A stretch of 64,000 nt of DNA from Pseudoscleropodium purum (taxonomy: Eukaryota > Streptophyta > Bryopsida > Hypnales > Brachytheciaceae): positions 16,559,611-16,623,610 of the forward strand of contig OZ017801.1 in assembly GCA_963969395.1 (NCBI GenBank), given 5' to 3'. The position numbers were made by a program, and so were the translations under genes. The notes under the pieces are model-generated. The model was not told where the DNA came from, searched no databases, and saw only the letters and a program-made list of their open reading frames with translations. Shown piece after piece: positions 49,085-62,000 of this stretch; position 1 is the first letter of the stretch, and every line of letters begins with the position of its first letter.

Positions 49085-50294
49085 CTACCTCTTTCGCCTT
49101 TTGCGTTTGCTAGCATTACGAGATCTACTCTTCCCATCTTCACTTTTGCCTCCCTTCCTGCCGTCTCTCTTTAGTCTCTTTGTGCTCTTCGTAGAAGAAG
49201 TAGGCGGGTCCGCAACACGTACTCGCTTGTTCTTTCCCCTCTTGACGAAGCTCGTCTGCGCAAGGTTCATGGCTGCTCTTGCTAGGTTGATAGCCCGGCT
49301 TGCTGCTTCAGTAGTGGGATCTAGCAAATACTCCGGTACCGTTTTCAAATGAGCCGCTGGCGCTATCTTGCTCAAAACCTTGTCATGCTTCCAAAGCTCC
49401 AAATGTGTGGGATTGTCCTCGAAATGAGCTTTCAAGCGCTCCGAGTTTAAAATCTCGATCCGCAACTCCTTGGCACGGGCTTCCCTGACCGCAACTTTGG
49501 TGACACCCCTCATTACATCCTCGACTCTGTAACGTAAGGACTCTACAGCAGTTGTTGATAACAAAGGGAAGGGCACAATCGGTTTGCTACCTTCGTCCTC
49601 TCCACTCACCTCTGCTTTGATTTACTTCAAGAGCTCCTCCTCTTCTTGAGACACAAGAGAAATCGAAGTGCCCGCGTTTCCAGCTCGCCCTGTTCGCCCA
49701 ATACAATGTATGTACCCCGCAACACCTTCAGGCATGTCGTAATTTATCACAGTACGCACATTCTTAAAGTCTATGCCCCTCACTACAAACTCGGCGTCTC
49801 CAATAGCATTCTTCGGTTTCTTCTTCGCCTCCCCCGCATCCTCGGCACCCTCATCTCCTGTGCTCACGGGTTGTAGAGACTTTCCATCGTCAGTAGCTAT
49901 TAAGTGCTCAAATAAACCAACATTGAACTGCTGCAGGATATGCAGACGCGAGTTTTGCGGAAACTCCCCGTTCAGCACAGCCGACTTGATTCCAAACTGC
50001 TCCAAGAAGAGCTTCAACCGAAACCCTGCCTCAATCGTGTTGACAAACAGGATGGCCTTCTTTTGAATCAAGTCGTATTTCAAAATCGCCAGCGTGTACA
50101 GAAGCTTATCTTTGCTCTTGCAATTGATGGAGAATTGTTGAACAGACTTCGGAACAACGCTGGTATCGCCAGTGCCATCCACCTCCTCAGTTAGGGTTAG
50201 AGTAACCGGATTATGAAGAACAAGAACAAGTTTCTTCAACTTGTCGACATCCGGAGAGGCGGTAGCCGATATCAGTTCACTGAAATCCTTGTAT
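49085..50294 (-). pseudogene. Truncated DEAD-box RNA helicase, RH16/DDX56 (Dbp9) type, with in-frame stop
   Basis: The minus frame is open without introns from 50294 to 49085 except for one TAA at 49622-49624, with homology continuing in the same frame on both sides (EEEELLK, stop, IKAEVSGEDEG). It starts at helicase motif III (SAT in ELISATASPDVDKLKK). It continues with motif IV (AILFVNT), PQNSRLHILQQF, ATDD, motif V (VVRGIDF) and motif VI, then the RH16-type tail (PFPLLSTTAVESLRYRVEDV, NPTHLELWKHDKVL, PEYLLD) and a basic C-terminus. Motif VI reads HCIGRTGRAG; the first Arg of the HRxGR motif, needed for ATP hydrolysis, is Cys. The N-terminal RecA domain with the DEAD box is missing. The normal protein works in 60S ribosome assembly; this copy should be inactive. 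Confidence 0.88.
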
Positions 50295-53200
50295 CAATTG
50301 ATGTTATGCAAGCTTAGTTTTACCCTTTGTTTGGTCCAGTTACAGAATGCAGATGTCAATGAGTCAACCCTTTTTAGGTCAACTTTATGATAGGCAAAAC
50401 CTGTTCTGTGAAATTCTATAATTTGACTAAAACTTCTAGAAAAAAAACTCTGGCCACGGTGACGGTTAACTTCCAGTCTGGTCTGGATGTGCATGGGTTG
50501 ACCAAAACCAACTGCTCTGAGAATGCAGACTCAGAAATTTGGACCAAGCCAGTGAACGCAGACAGGGCCACAGAAACACCCGATTTTAACTTGGCAAATC
50601 TGATACTTCACCATTTCCATTCTCTAAGTTATATGGTATTTGGAATGGTTGTTAAATCTGAAATCTGTCATGTTTTTGGTGTCAAAAAGATGACATCACT
50701 GACTAAGCTCAGTAGTCATTAAATTGTAATGCAAACAAAAGGATCCAAATCCCAAAGTTACCTCAAATAATCATATAAGTTGTCTGATCGATCTAGAATC
50801 CAGAATCCAGAATCTCACTATGTGGTTCAATCAGTGTTTATGTAAGCATGAAGGACTGACAAGAAAGTGATTTGGAAGCCGGATCTAAACTCAGAAGTTA
50901 GAAGAAAACAAACTTGCAACTAACTTAAGAAGTTCAGAGCCGCAGTTGTCATTGAGCAATCTCAAAGCACATTCATGTATCTTCGACAGTAGTCAGTCAA
51001 TTAATTGAATGTTTGTTTGGCAGGGGATTCATTGAAAGAGGCCGGGGATTGAGCACGTTGAGTTTGTGAGCTAAAAGTTTCTTCTACAATCACCGAATTT
51101 CCCACTTCTATTGGTATGTTCTTTCAGAGACCTATCCTTCTATGCGTTGCCACTGTGAAGGCACAAACACTGTGGTTTTCTTATGACTGTATTCTCTTAT
51201 ATCACTACTGTGATCATAGGGAGACCTTCCCATGAATGAAGAGGAAGGTTCTCTTTCTGATGTCTAAAGTGCCTGAAACAGTCTCATTTCACTTTGAGAA
51301 GAAACTCTTTCAAAGTTTTCTTTTGACAATTTAGGCATTCCCTTGGCAAGTTCTCTTTGATCTATTTCTGGCTAAAGCTTTCAAAGCATCCAGGTTCAGG
51401 CAATGGTGATGGAGAGCTAGCTTTTATAAGTATCATTTAGGTTAAAAACTTAGGCTTCCAAGCTTTCACCTTGATCTTTTGTTTTTTGTAGACAAGAAAA
51501 ATATCTAAACCTAAACTATGGTACATTTAGAGTGCATTTCTACAAGGGAACATGCACAATCTTTCACATTCTAAAATGCAAAAAGACACTTAATCAATTC
51601 TAATTTATTTTATTTTGCATTTGATAGAATAGTATAACCAATGTGGCAGTCATTAGAATTTGTGATAGTCAAAAAATTGGAATCACTATTCTAATCATGA
51701 ATTTTTACAAAGCCTAAGGTAGAACCACCAATTCTTAAAGAAGGAGCCATATCCAACCTCTAGGGTGCAGCTATTTCCAAACAAGACTTGAAGAGATTTC
51801 AAACCAGAGTTTGGAATGTTTTTTTTTCTCCATTTCAAGGTTGGGACTCACGAGGCCATGATAATGTCCCAAAGTGTCATAAAGTATGTAGGAAGTACTA
51901 AGCAAGAAAATAGTGTCTTGAATGATTGGAATTAGAAGAGTTTAGACATATGAGTTGAGAACACTTTTTGGCTCACAAAATTTTGAGTAATTTCAACTTT
52001 GGGAATAAAATTACAAAAAATTATTAGTCCCAATATTTCTTATTTCTCTACATGAAGAAATTTTCTTCTATATCACACTCTTCATCTATCATAAAATCGC
52101 TTTAAGTGATTGGGTATGGGTGGTTCTACCCTATATAATATTGAAAGTAGTGCATGGATTGTACTTTGATTATCCTATCAAAAATAATGCCCAGCCAATT
52201 GAATAAATAAGAAAAAAATTCTTGTGAAGATCACAAATATTCAATCTACAATAAATTTTAGAAGGAATTTTCAATTTTCAGCTTCAAATTTTATTGAAAA
52301 ATATTGATTTGTTTGAAAGTTATCATTTAATTATTCTTCTAAATAGCATTTATAATACATCTTCACAATTTTAGAAATCTAAACTATCACTTTGCTCTAA
52401 AAGGGCTAAAAAGTTCTATAGACAAATCTTTTGCTTAGAAGGATTTGGGATTCTTCAATTTATATTTTGAAGTAGGAGAAATTGTAGAATACTTTTGTGA
52501 ACCAAAACTTTCAACTTAAAAAATCAAGATTCCAAAAAATATAAACATAAGTGATTTGAATTTGGATTTGATATGTTTCTAAAGGAAATTTTATTGGAAA
52601 GAAATTGAAAAGGTGTAGGCTCTTATGATAATGCCATGTCTTTTAAAGCTTCATGATTATGTTTCACCAAAAATCACTTCAAAATTTCCATTTCTATTGC
52701 AACAAGCTAAAATTTTAAACATTTATATTTAATGCATATTTAATCACATCATCTTGCACAAGACTACCTTAGTAGAGAAATATGCAAAAGAAAATAGAAA
52801 AAAATTTGACTATTTAAATTGAAAGATAAAAGAGTTTCAAGTAAAAAATATTATTTTCTTTGTTTCTTCTATACTAGACTATGAGACTTTGAATCCTTTT
52901 AACTTAAAAATTTGTGATATAGATTCTAATATTGATTATCAAATAACATGTTGAAAAAATCAAATTGAGAATCATAGAAAAGTATTCTATATAAAATTGA
53001 TGAATAGAAGTAGGTTCAAGGTGGAAGGAAAAAATAAAACATTGATAGCTCAAAGATGGTATTCAAACACACCAATTAAGTCCAACAAATTGAGTGTACA
53101 AATTTTAAAAATATATAATATATAATTTTCAAGAAGATACTAATTGCCTACAAACCTAGATGTTCTATATCTTTGACATCATAATCCAAATGTGTCGAAT

Positions 53201-53730
53201 CAAAACTTTCTATGAAGACAAAAATGTATTCTAGATTTCTAAGAGACTAATGTACTTTTCTAAATATTACTTTAAGGTTTTTTGCTAAAGATTGAGCATT
53301 TTGACCTTAGGGTGGCAAAACTTTTGTTCCTAAACACAAATTGAAATGAAAATTATTGTCAAAAAGATTTTTTTTTAAGTTTAGAAAATCTTACCAAAAT
53401 TAAGATCATAAAAGTTTATTCTTTAGAAGGCGTGATATTATGCATTTTCATCTATAATAAAATTTAGATAGCATTATGGGACACAAAATAAAGTAAAAAG
53501 ATGATTTATAGACACCATGTCTTAACTCCATTTGATAAAACAACATATATTTATCATTTAAATGCATTCAAAATGCACTAAAAGCCAAGGGATTTTGTAT
53601 GGAATTTAACTTCTAAAATTGATAGATTTCATTAGTCAAAACCTTGGTGTATATCTCTCATCACATCTCATTCTAGGCTCAATGAGTCTTATTTGTTAAA
53701 ATCTTAATTGATACTTTACACCATGTATCA
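50295..53730. other. Gene-free AT-rich region
   Basis: 50295-51450 has moderate GC but no homology to the missing helicase half on either strand and no spliceable ORF. 51450-53730 is AT-rich with no recognised element. Confidence 0.45.
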
Positions 53731-56401
53731 GGGCCGGTTTAGACTACGGTCAAAAAGTGCACCGGTCAAGAATTCTAGGAAAATGGAGCAATATGATTGG
53801 AGCAAATCTTGTTCTTGACCAGAGTGGGTTTACACTCGGCCAACTCTTGTCCGGTGGAGAACTTGAAGTATGGATGAAAAAATGACATGGCATCCTAGGT
53901 GGCAACACTTTTTGCAAGAGTTCTTGACCGGAGGCCAAGTTTCTTGTCCGGCCTCAACCCCCCGGACAAGAAACTGGGCTTCTAGTCAAGAGCTACTTTC
54001 AATAAAATATTGTTTTCCCCGTACGAATCGCAATGCCGTTGCAACTCTCCTCTTGTTACAAATTCAAGTATTTCAAACAAATCCTCTCACTCGATCAACG
54101 TAGCTCTTCACAAATCCTCAAGTCTCCAAAGTGATCTTGGTGAGTTCAAAAACTTGTGCACATTCCTAGTTAGTTTGGTGTTTGAAAGAAATTAGGTGTT
54201 TTGAACAACTGCCAACTTCGGCGTCTTGTATCTTAGTGATGCAAGGTCCAAATGTTATGAAACTTGTGTTGAAAGTTGCGCAATGTTGTCTAGTTCTAGT
54301 TTTATAAATTTCATAGACATTGAGCAAAAATCGAGTGACTGATTGGGGTTTGATTACAAGGAGGTTTAGTGGGAGGGGAGGTCAAGGTAACCTCAATGTT
54401 TGGCATTTCTATTGTCTTGGATTTTTTGTATTGGAAGGTCTAATTTCAATTCAATTTGTTGGGAAGTTGTGCATTTGTATATAACTTTGAAATTGTTACT
54501 AATGTGATGGTGTTGTGTGTATTTCAGAGTTGCTATTTCGTCTCCTTTTGAGATGGCAGGTTTCTCGCAGCTCCCTTTCACTTGCAGCCAAGATGAGGAC
54601 TATGTGGGTAGTGAAAATTTTTTTAGCCCCGCGACTCAAAGTGAGAGTGCTTTCAAGCCCTACTTGGAAGAGCCTTCTTCAACTAGTAGATCTTTGGTTG
54701 GAGACATTCAAGCATGTGACAATGATTTGGATGTTGGAGGAAGGAAGCTCAAGATGAAGAAGATTGCGAAATTGTTGAGCCTTCAAAGAAAAGAAGATCT
54801 AGACCTGTGAAGAAAAAGACTCCAACCAAGAAAAAAAACAAAAAAGAAGAAGTTCAGGAAGAAGACATGGAGGAGAAAAAGAAGAATTGGCCAGACAGTG
54901 ATGTTGAGCACCTCATTGCAATTCGAGGTGAAATGCATGGAGAATTCGAGAAGAATGCTAAAAAACAAGGTATGCTTTTCATTTACTACACAAGCATTGT
55001 TTGAATATTTAACAATCATTTTGGAATATGAAGTTTAATATCAATCTATCAATTTTCAATTGCATAACTACAATTTCAATAACTTTATACATTTTTTTTG
55101 GCATGTAGTTTCTTCATCATAATGAAGCTATATAAATACATCTCAAGTTTTGTACGCATGTGATTCTAAATTTTCACTATCCTAATTTCTTTATGTACTT
55201 TAACAAATTCTTCTTTGCAATTTCTCAAAATTATTTCATTAGTTTTAAAATTATCTTAGAGCATTTCTATTTCTTTCATGTCTTTGAACATTTTCATTTG
55301 CTTCATTATTTTTGAGCATTTTCATTTGCTTCATTATCTTTGAGCATTTTCATTTGCTTCATATCTTTGAAGACTAATTATATTTTTTTGCAGGTGTGGA
55401 TACATGGATTCGACTTCAAGCACGAATGCTTGCTGCAATTCCCCGATTTTCTCGCACAGCTGAAGCATGCCGGAAGAAGTTTGAGAACATTTTCAAGTCT
55501 TACAAAGATGACAAGCTTGCCAATTCAATCTCTGGAAACAACAGACATGAATGTAAGTTTTATGACTCCTTGGATCAGTGGTGGCATCAAGCTAGATCTG
55601 TTTTAAAACATGTTAGTGCAACTACAGCAGACAATGTAAATGTTGATGCACAAATTGATGACGAAGAAGCAGGCTGTGATGCATCTAAAAATTTATCTCA
55701 TGAAGATGCTTCTCAATCTAAACCTTCATCGCGTCCAAGAAAAACAAAATTCCATGATCAAGCTCTAGTTTACTTCGGAAAAATGGTAGACAATGGAGCA
55801 ACTATGCTAGAACATTTTGGCAAAACCAATGAGTTGCTAGGGAAGATAGATCAACAAATGGAGCATTTGATTGACAAACTCTAATTTTGAAACAAAAAAG
55901 CAAGATATGAATATGCACCTTTTCCAATAAATTTTGTTGAAATTAAACCTTGTAAGGACATAAAAAACATCAAGTTTATCCTAATTCAATAATGCCCATT
56001 TATTTTTTTTAAATTCAATTGACTATTATCAATGCATACAAATTTAGAGATTCACCAAAACCACTTGAAAAAAATAAGAAGTCATACAAAATAGCACACA
56101 ACAAGAAAAAAATCACCCAAAAATATAAATTGTTTCAAGAAGAATTTAGAGAACATTGGAGTTTCTTGACCGCCTTCAATTTTCTTGGAGGTGAAGTTCA
56201 CCGGTGGACTTCAATTAATGAAGTTGGCCAAAAGAGTTCTCCGGATGGTGTTTAGACTACAACCGATCAAGACTTCTTCACATGTTATTTTATCATTTTT
56301 TCATCTTGTCCAACATTCCACCGGTTGCTTCAAATAGTCATGTCTTGGCCAAGACTTCTTGACCGACCGGTGCACTTCTTGACCGTAGTCTAAATCGGCC
56401 C
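53731..56401. mobile_element. PIF/Harbinger-like DNA transposon, 2.67 kb, transposase absent
   Basis: Terminal inverted repeats match at 35 of the first 37 positions: GGGCCGGTTTAGACTACGG on the left and GGGCCGATTTAGACTACGG from the right; both continue with TCAA, then AAGTGCACCGGTC. The 3-bp sequence TCA flanks both ends (53728-53730 and 56402-56404). GGGCC-type ends with a 3-bp duplication and a Myb/trihelix-like ORF are the hallmarks of PIF/Harbinger; the usual duplication is TWA, so TCA is a deviation. Both subterminal regions are dense in CTTGACCGG/CTTGTCCGG motifs on both strands. No DDE transposase frame is present in the 2.67 kb. Confidence 0.82.
54553..55884 (+). pseudogene. Trihelix/Myb-SANT-like DNA-binding protein of the Harbinger-like element, probably frameshifted
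   Basis: Exon 2 (55394-55884) follows a clear intron 54970-55393 (AAG|gtatgc ... tttgcag). Together with the upstream piece it gives a trihelix-like domain: KNWPDSDVEHLIAIRGEM, then DTWIRLQARMLAAIPRFSR, TAEACRKKFENIFKSYKDD and FYDSLDQWW. A nuclear-localisation-like basic run (KKRRSRP, KKKTPTKKKNKK) precedes it. A C-terminal helical segment (YFGKMVDNGATMLEHFGKTN) suggests dimerisation. Upstream, a frame starting at the ATG at 54553 (MAGFSQLPF) shows similar quality but changes frame by one base at about 54735-54750, so either the gene is broken or translation starts at the ATG at 54867. In this superfamily the Myb-like protein partners with the transposase to bind element ends. Confidence 0.68.
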
Positions 56402-56404
56402 TCA

Positions 56405-57010
56405 GTATGTAACCAAAGCAAACATTATATTTATATGAGTGCAAACATCTAAATCTTGTTTGGCAAGTTAAAATGAGTTAAGATTGAGGTTGAGACTTGT
56501 TGAGTTTATCCCATCCAAATATGCACATTATCCCTTGAAGGACAAAGGATTCTTGATTTTAAATTGACTACTTTGATTAATCATGTTGTGAAAAGTATAA
56601 TTTGAATAGAAAAAAATTATGAATCATCAAATTGAGTAAAAAATATTGCATTTATTAGTTCAAAAAATAATTATTTGAAAAAATATAAATTCCTATAATA
56701 AGTTCAAAATTGTTTAAAATTATTTAAAACATAAGATCCAATACTATTTTTTTTTTATCTTTAAAGGATTAAATGGTTTTTGGGATCCACCACAACATGT
56801 GGATAGAGAGTTTTCACAATCACATACATGCTTTGGAGAGACTCCATGACTCCTCCATGTACTAGATCATCTATACCACTTCCAAATCATTATTCATATA
56901 CACTTTGGAAGAAATTAGTGTATATCCAGCTCCTCTTACAAATTGTGTTGGTTCTTATTGTTCCAATTGTTCTGTAAATAAAGATTGTAGCACACAACAA
57001 AACAAGTGCT
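56405..57010. other. Gene-free spacer
   Basis: AT-rich DNA between the Harbinger-like element and family A copy 4. No gene or ends recognised. Confidence 0.45.
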
Positions 57011-57942
57011 TTAATCCCTAAAGTTCCTTGACTATATCTTCAACAAAAACACTCAAAAACTGCCATTTTTTAGAGACATACCAAAAAAAATTTTAAACAT
57101 TTTTTGGCACATCCAACCATAGGATCTTAGAGTATGATAATTTGAAAAGATGTAGCAAAAAATTCAGAAATTCCTACCATGTAGATTGCTAGATATTAGC
57201 ATTTGAAGTGACAGAATTCATTTTTTTGTCCTTGCGAAAAACCGGGCAGTTGCACTTCACAAGGTCACATTTATATGAAAAAATGTTCAAAATGATTGCA
57301 ATTCTTTGGATTCATTCTTCAAGGCAATTTGGATAAATGTTTGAAAATTTTCAAATCATTTGAAATTGTACAATATATAGGGAAAAAATAAAAAGTAGAA
57401 AGATGTAGATAATGGTTTAAAATACTAGATTATTAACAATTTATTTATGGAAACAAAAAATTCCAATCCCAATTGTTGTAATGTTGTAATAAACAATCTT
57501 CCCCTAATGTTTTTATTTTTTCCCACAAATATTGAAAATTGAGTTCAATAAAGGACTTCAAAGTTTATTTTGGAGTAGGGAATGTATGACCGCCTACAAA
57601 CTAGAACACCTCATAACTTTTGATTCATTGATCAAAATGGAATGATTCAAAGCTTTCTATGTATATATAAATCTAGAGAATTAATTTCAAATTTTTATTT
57701 TTGAAAAAAGTGATTTTTTCAGATCTGCCCAGACTGCCCAAGTTGAAAAACAAACTACATATTAAGCCATAACTTTTGACTCATATATTTCCAAATGTCT
57801 TAAAATTTGTGCACATGAAAGATATTCCTTGTCCATACCTTCTATTAAAAATTGGGCGAAAAATATGGAAATCTCCGCTCACATGCACCTACCTAAAAAT
57901 GTTATGTTGCCAAAAAATGCACCTTGGTCCTTTAGGGGCTAA
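57011..57942 (-). mobile_element. TTAA-ended MITE, family A, copy 4
   Basis: 932 bp, inverted relative to A2, to which it is very similar over its full length. Left end TTAATCCCTAAAGTTCC; right end TTGGTCCTTTAGGGGCTAA, where the outer TTAA has changed to CTAA. Landmarks: CCAATCCCAATTGTTG (A2: CAACCATTGGGATTGG), GGAATGATTCAAAGCTTTC, AAGATATTCCTTGTCC. No ORF. Confidence 0.65.
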
Positions 57943-59039
57943 CTAACATTAAATATGCAATCAAAAACTAAGCAAGAATGCATAACAAACACACCCTCAA
58001 ATGATGACAATGAATATGGTGGAGTTGATGGTTTATCATTTGGTAAAGTCTTCACTTCTTCTCTCATGCTTGCATTCTTCAATTCTCTCTTGGTGGAGTG
58101 AAAGTCGCTTGACTTTTTGTATATGAATTCCTAAGTTTTTCACTTAACAACAATGTCAAGCCAAGGAGCTCTCTTCACCTAAACACTCAACCTCTATGAT
58201 AGATTAACTCTAACATGTAGATGAAACTCATCCAAAACTAAGGTGAATTCCTAAGGAAGTTCATTAGAAAATTCTAGAAGATCTTAAGTGGTTGCAAGGG
58301 ATGTTCCATCATCATCAACATCGAAAACATCTAGTTTAATCTTTTTCCCTTTATAATCTCTCACTTGTGTTAAACCCGCTTCAATTTCACTATCATCATT
58401 CTTCTTCTTCTTATGTTGTTGTTTCTTTGTTTATTTTTTCTTGTAGCAGTAAGCTCTTTTCTTCATTGCCTTAGACATTTTCATCTTTGTTCTTCCTCTC
58501 TTACCTACTTGCCTTGCCATTGCTCTGAATTGAATCTTATAGGATTTTATCCAAAAAGATTTGTTTGACAAATGATTTTCAACTCTTACAACTCTAATAA
58601 ATTTTTGGTTCACAATGTCAAATAATTCAATGGATTTGGAACTATATGTTTTGCCATAGATATGTGCCACAATTGATATTGTGACTATTTCAATCTGAAT
58701 TCCATTCACTAAGAACTTTCAACTAATCACTTACCTTAAATTTAAAAATATTAATTGATCATGCTACTCTTCAGTATTATTTGAATTTCTACATTAAACT
58801 TTTGGAAAAGCAATGTTTGAGTAAAAAAAGATTGATTCAAACAACAAAAGAAGAAGAAGGAACGAAGAATTATAGGACTTCATTTTTGTCAATACTCGAC
58901 CCTTTGCCTCATAATGAATTAAATCACATTTACCTCATAATTTAAAAAATTGGGGTATCCCTAGAGCTAAATTTAGAGATTTCCAACCAAAATATTGAGT
59001 AACCATAAGATTTGCTTTATCCAAAAAGTGCTTGTAACC
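57943..59039. other. Spacer with a basic minus-strand ORF of doubtful reality
   Basis: 58431-58709 (minus, 92 codons) ends in a strongly basic run (KRGRTKMKMSKAMKKRAY). It has no known domain and lies in repeat-rich DNA; I do not call it a gene. The remainder is AT-rich. Confidence 0.35.
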
Positions 59040-62000
59040 CATCACTGTCTATTCATAAGCATCAAACTTAGGATAAAAAAATCCCATCAATAGAAGTCTA
59101 TGTGCTTGTTACTAAAAACTTGCACTAATTCCATGTTGTAAAAACCGGATTTGAAGGTTGTGCCTCACATGTGCCCATCCCAAACACAACACAAACCAAT
59201 GTGAAGTCAATGAGGATGTATAAGGTGTCTTTAGCAACAACCAATTGCTATCTATGTCGCAAATCCAACAAAAACAAAACCAAGAACTAGTAAACATGGT
59301 CACAAAGTAAATTACGTCAATGTCACAACAACATCTAAACACAATCTACAAAGATGCAAAACACTAGGAGACCTTTGCCATTCCTCCTACAAGGTAGAAG
59401 TCCAAGAGACAAGTATAAAATGAGGAAAATTGCTCCGAGATAGAATTGCCACGGTCACGGTCACGAAAAGTGAGGCAAATGGAATGTGGAAGGCCGTCAT
59501 ATACTTAACCTAATTGGAGGGAAAGTACTCCAACTAATAATTTAGGTAGTTGGAAATAACTCCCAGCCAAGGCTATAAAGTTGCCATCAAGGCCACACCT
59601 ATAGTAGGTGACTGGGTGGGAAGTAACCCATCAAACTTGAAATTGCATAAATCTTCCATGAAAGGACTAGAAACAGAAATCATGCCTCATGGGAATTTTG
59701 AATTCATATGCAAAGAAGGGATATTATACGTAAAATTTTCCATTGAGCTAGAGCTATAGAAAAATTCCTTATTTCTAAAGCCAAATAAACATTAGTAAAA
59801 GTATGAAATAAAATCAGAAAAACATGGGCATTTTAGGACTTAAATTGTGAATTTATAGTGTCCTAAATTTGTACAAGAATAATTATAATAGGTAATGGAT
59901 ATATGAACTATTACCAAATACATGTACTTGAAAAAAATACAATGGGGCATTTAATAACTATAGGGAATAGGTCAATGACTCATTAATGGTTAATGGACCA
60001 AACCATACCATGAAATGTTTGAAACATCTAGCAAAAACTTCACATGATAAATTATTGTGTAATTTCAAACACTAAAATTTGAAGAGACTAAGACTGAAAT
60101 ACCCAAACACCCCAAAACAGGGCTTCACCTTTGTCAAAACATAACTTTATGCATCACAGTGATTCATATTACAAATACATCAACATAAAATTTTGTTTAG
60201 AGTTACAACAATATGAAACTAGATATTACCATACAATATAAAGGGTAATAATAAGTCTTGAGACTATCAAAAGTGCCATAGCCCATCCATGTCTATTCAT
60301 AAGTTTTAAATATAGAAAAAAATAGCCTAAGAAGAATAAACCCATGTGCTTGACAATAAAATCTTGCACCAATTATATGTTGGAGAAATTGGATTTGAAG
60401 GTTGAGTCTCATCTGTGCCTGTCCCAAACACAACACAAACCAATGTGAAGTCAATGAGGATGCACTAGGTGTCTTTAGTATCAACCAATTGCTATCTATG
60501 TCACAAATCCTACTAACCCAAAAAGTGGAACCAGTAAAAAAAGGTCACAAAGAAAACATCAAAGTCACATCAAGTTCTTAAATCAATCCACAAATTTACA
60601 AAGCAAAGCGACCTTTGCCATTCCCGTGACATGGTTGAAGCCAAAGAGTTAGCACACACAAACTTCGCACCAAAGTGGAATGCCAGGGCTCAAGTCCAAA
60701 GATGTGAGACAAGGTACAATGGGAGGCTATTTCACACACAACCAATTGGAGGGAAAATTTCAAACTAAGTCATAATGAAGTAGTTGGTAATAACTATCCA
60801 CCTTGGTGGTGGAATGACTTTTAAATTAAGGCCATAGTCATAGTGGGTGGGGAGGGTGGGATTTCTTCCATTAGGCTTCATTTCTTTCTACAAGACCACT
60901 ACCTAATAATTTAGGTGTAAGATAGGGCCATAGAACTATAAAATCCTCTAATTAATTAAAACAAAAAACTCAAGATGGATTTCTTCATAAAAAATTACCA
61001 CTCCAAATCAAATAATGATGGCATAGTTTGATCATTTTGGTATTTTAAAGGCTAATTCATAGTGTAATAGAAAGCAATCAAAAGATAAATAAGTAAATAA
61101 ATACATAATTATATAAATAAATATATGTGCTATGAATCAACAAATATGGACATTTTATGAATTAATGGGAACTTGGATGAAGAAGAAATTACTCATTTTT
61201 TCAAAGGCAAGAAAGTCCTAGCATGTTTTCACTTGGTATAATATGGGATGGTCATACATCTTTAGAACAAAATTCCATGATTGAATGCTGAAGAAGAAGA
61301 AGAAGAGACTGAGACTAAACACCCCTTAACAGGGCTTCACTTTTTACAACCTAACTTTGCTACAAACTTGAGCAAAGCAATACTTTATATCACATCAATT
61401 CTTTGTAAATATCAGCCAAATATCACAAATTAAATAGCCCACGTCTTGAAACTTTGCTTGTAAATGCAATAATCCCACTATGTGTTAATTCAACAATGTA
61501 TAAGCACAATAATAGGAAAATAAATCCATGTGCTTAAAATGAGTCGTGAATTCCAATTTGGAGAAATTAGATTTAAATGAGCAGCCTCACTTGTACCTGT
61601 CCCAATACACACAACAAGCCAATGTTATGTTAGTGAGGTTGTAACAGTGTTGAAGGAGGATAATGACCTATTCGGAAACTACCCTATTAGTATAATAAGT
61701 TCGTTCCAAGGGAGATTGTCAAGTAGGAAATTTATGCTAATGGAATTAATTCCTAAAATAGGAAGTACAATCCCAAAATAGAAGACTACGACCCAATTTG
61801 AAAAATTAATAACTACTCAATCTACAATGACATTGCATAATTCACTCACACATAGTTTGGCTAACACCATCATATTCTGTTCTCAAATAATTCCATAAAC
61901 ACATGTGCACATTAAATCATTCATTAAATCATACACAATGAAACACTCAATTCGGTTTGAACATGTTTCTTATTTCCGAATTGGTGAACAAATCACCATT

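Noticed and set aside
49622..49624. Stop codon removed by RNA editing
   Set aside because: Plant C/U editing acts in organelles, and other damage (missing DEAD half, Cys in motif VI) already marks a pseudogene.
58431..58709. Basic 92-codon minus-strand ORF
   Set aside because: No domain, repeat-rich context, and low-complexity basic tail; likely chance.
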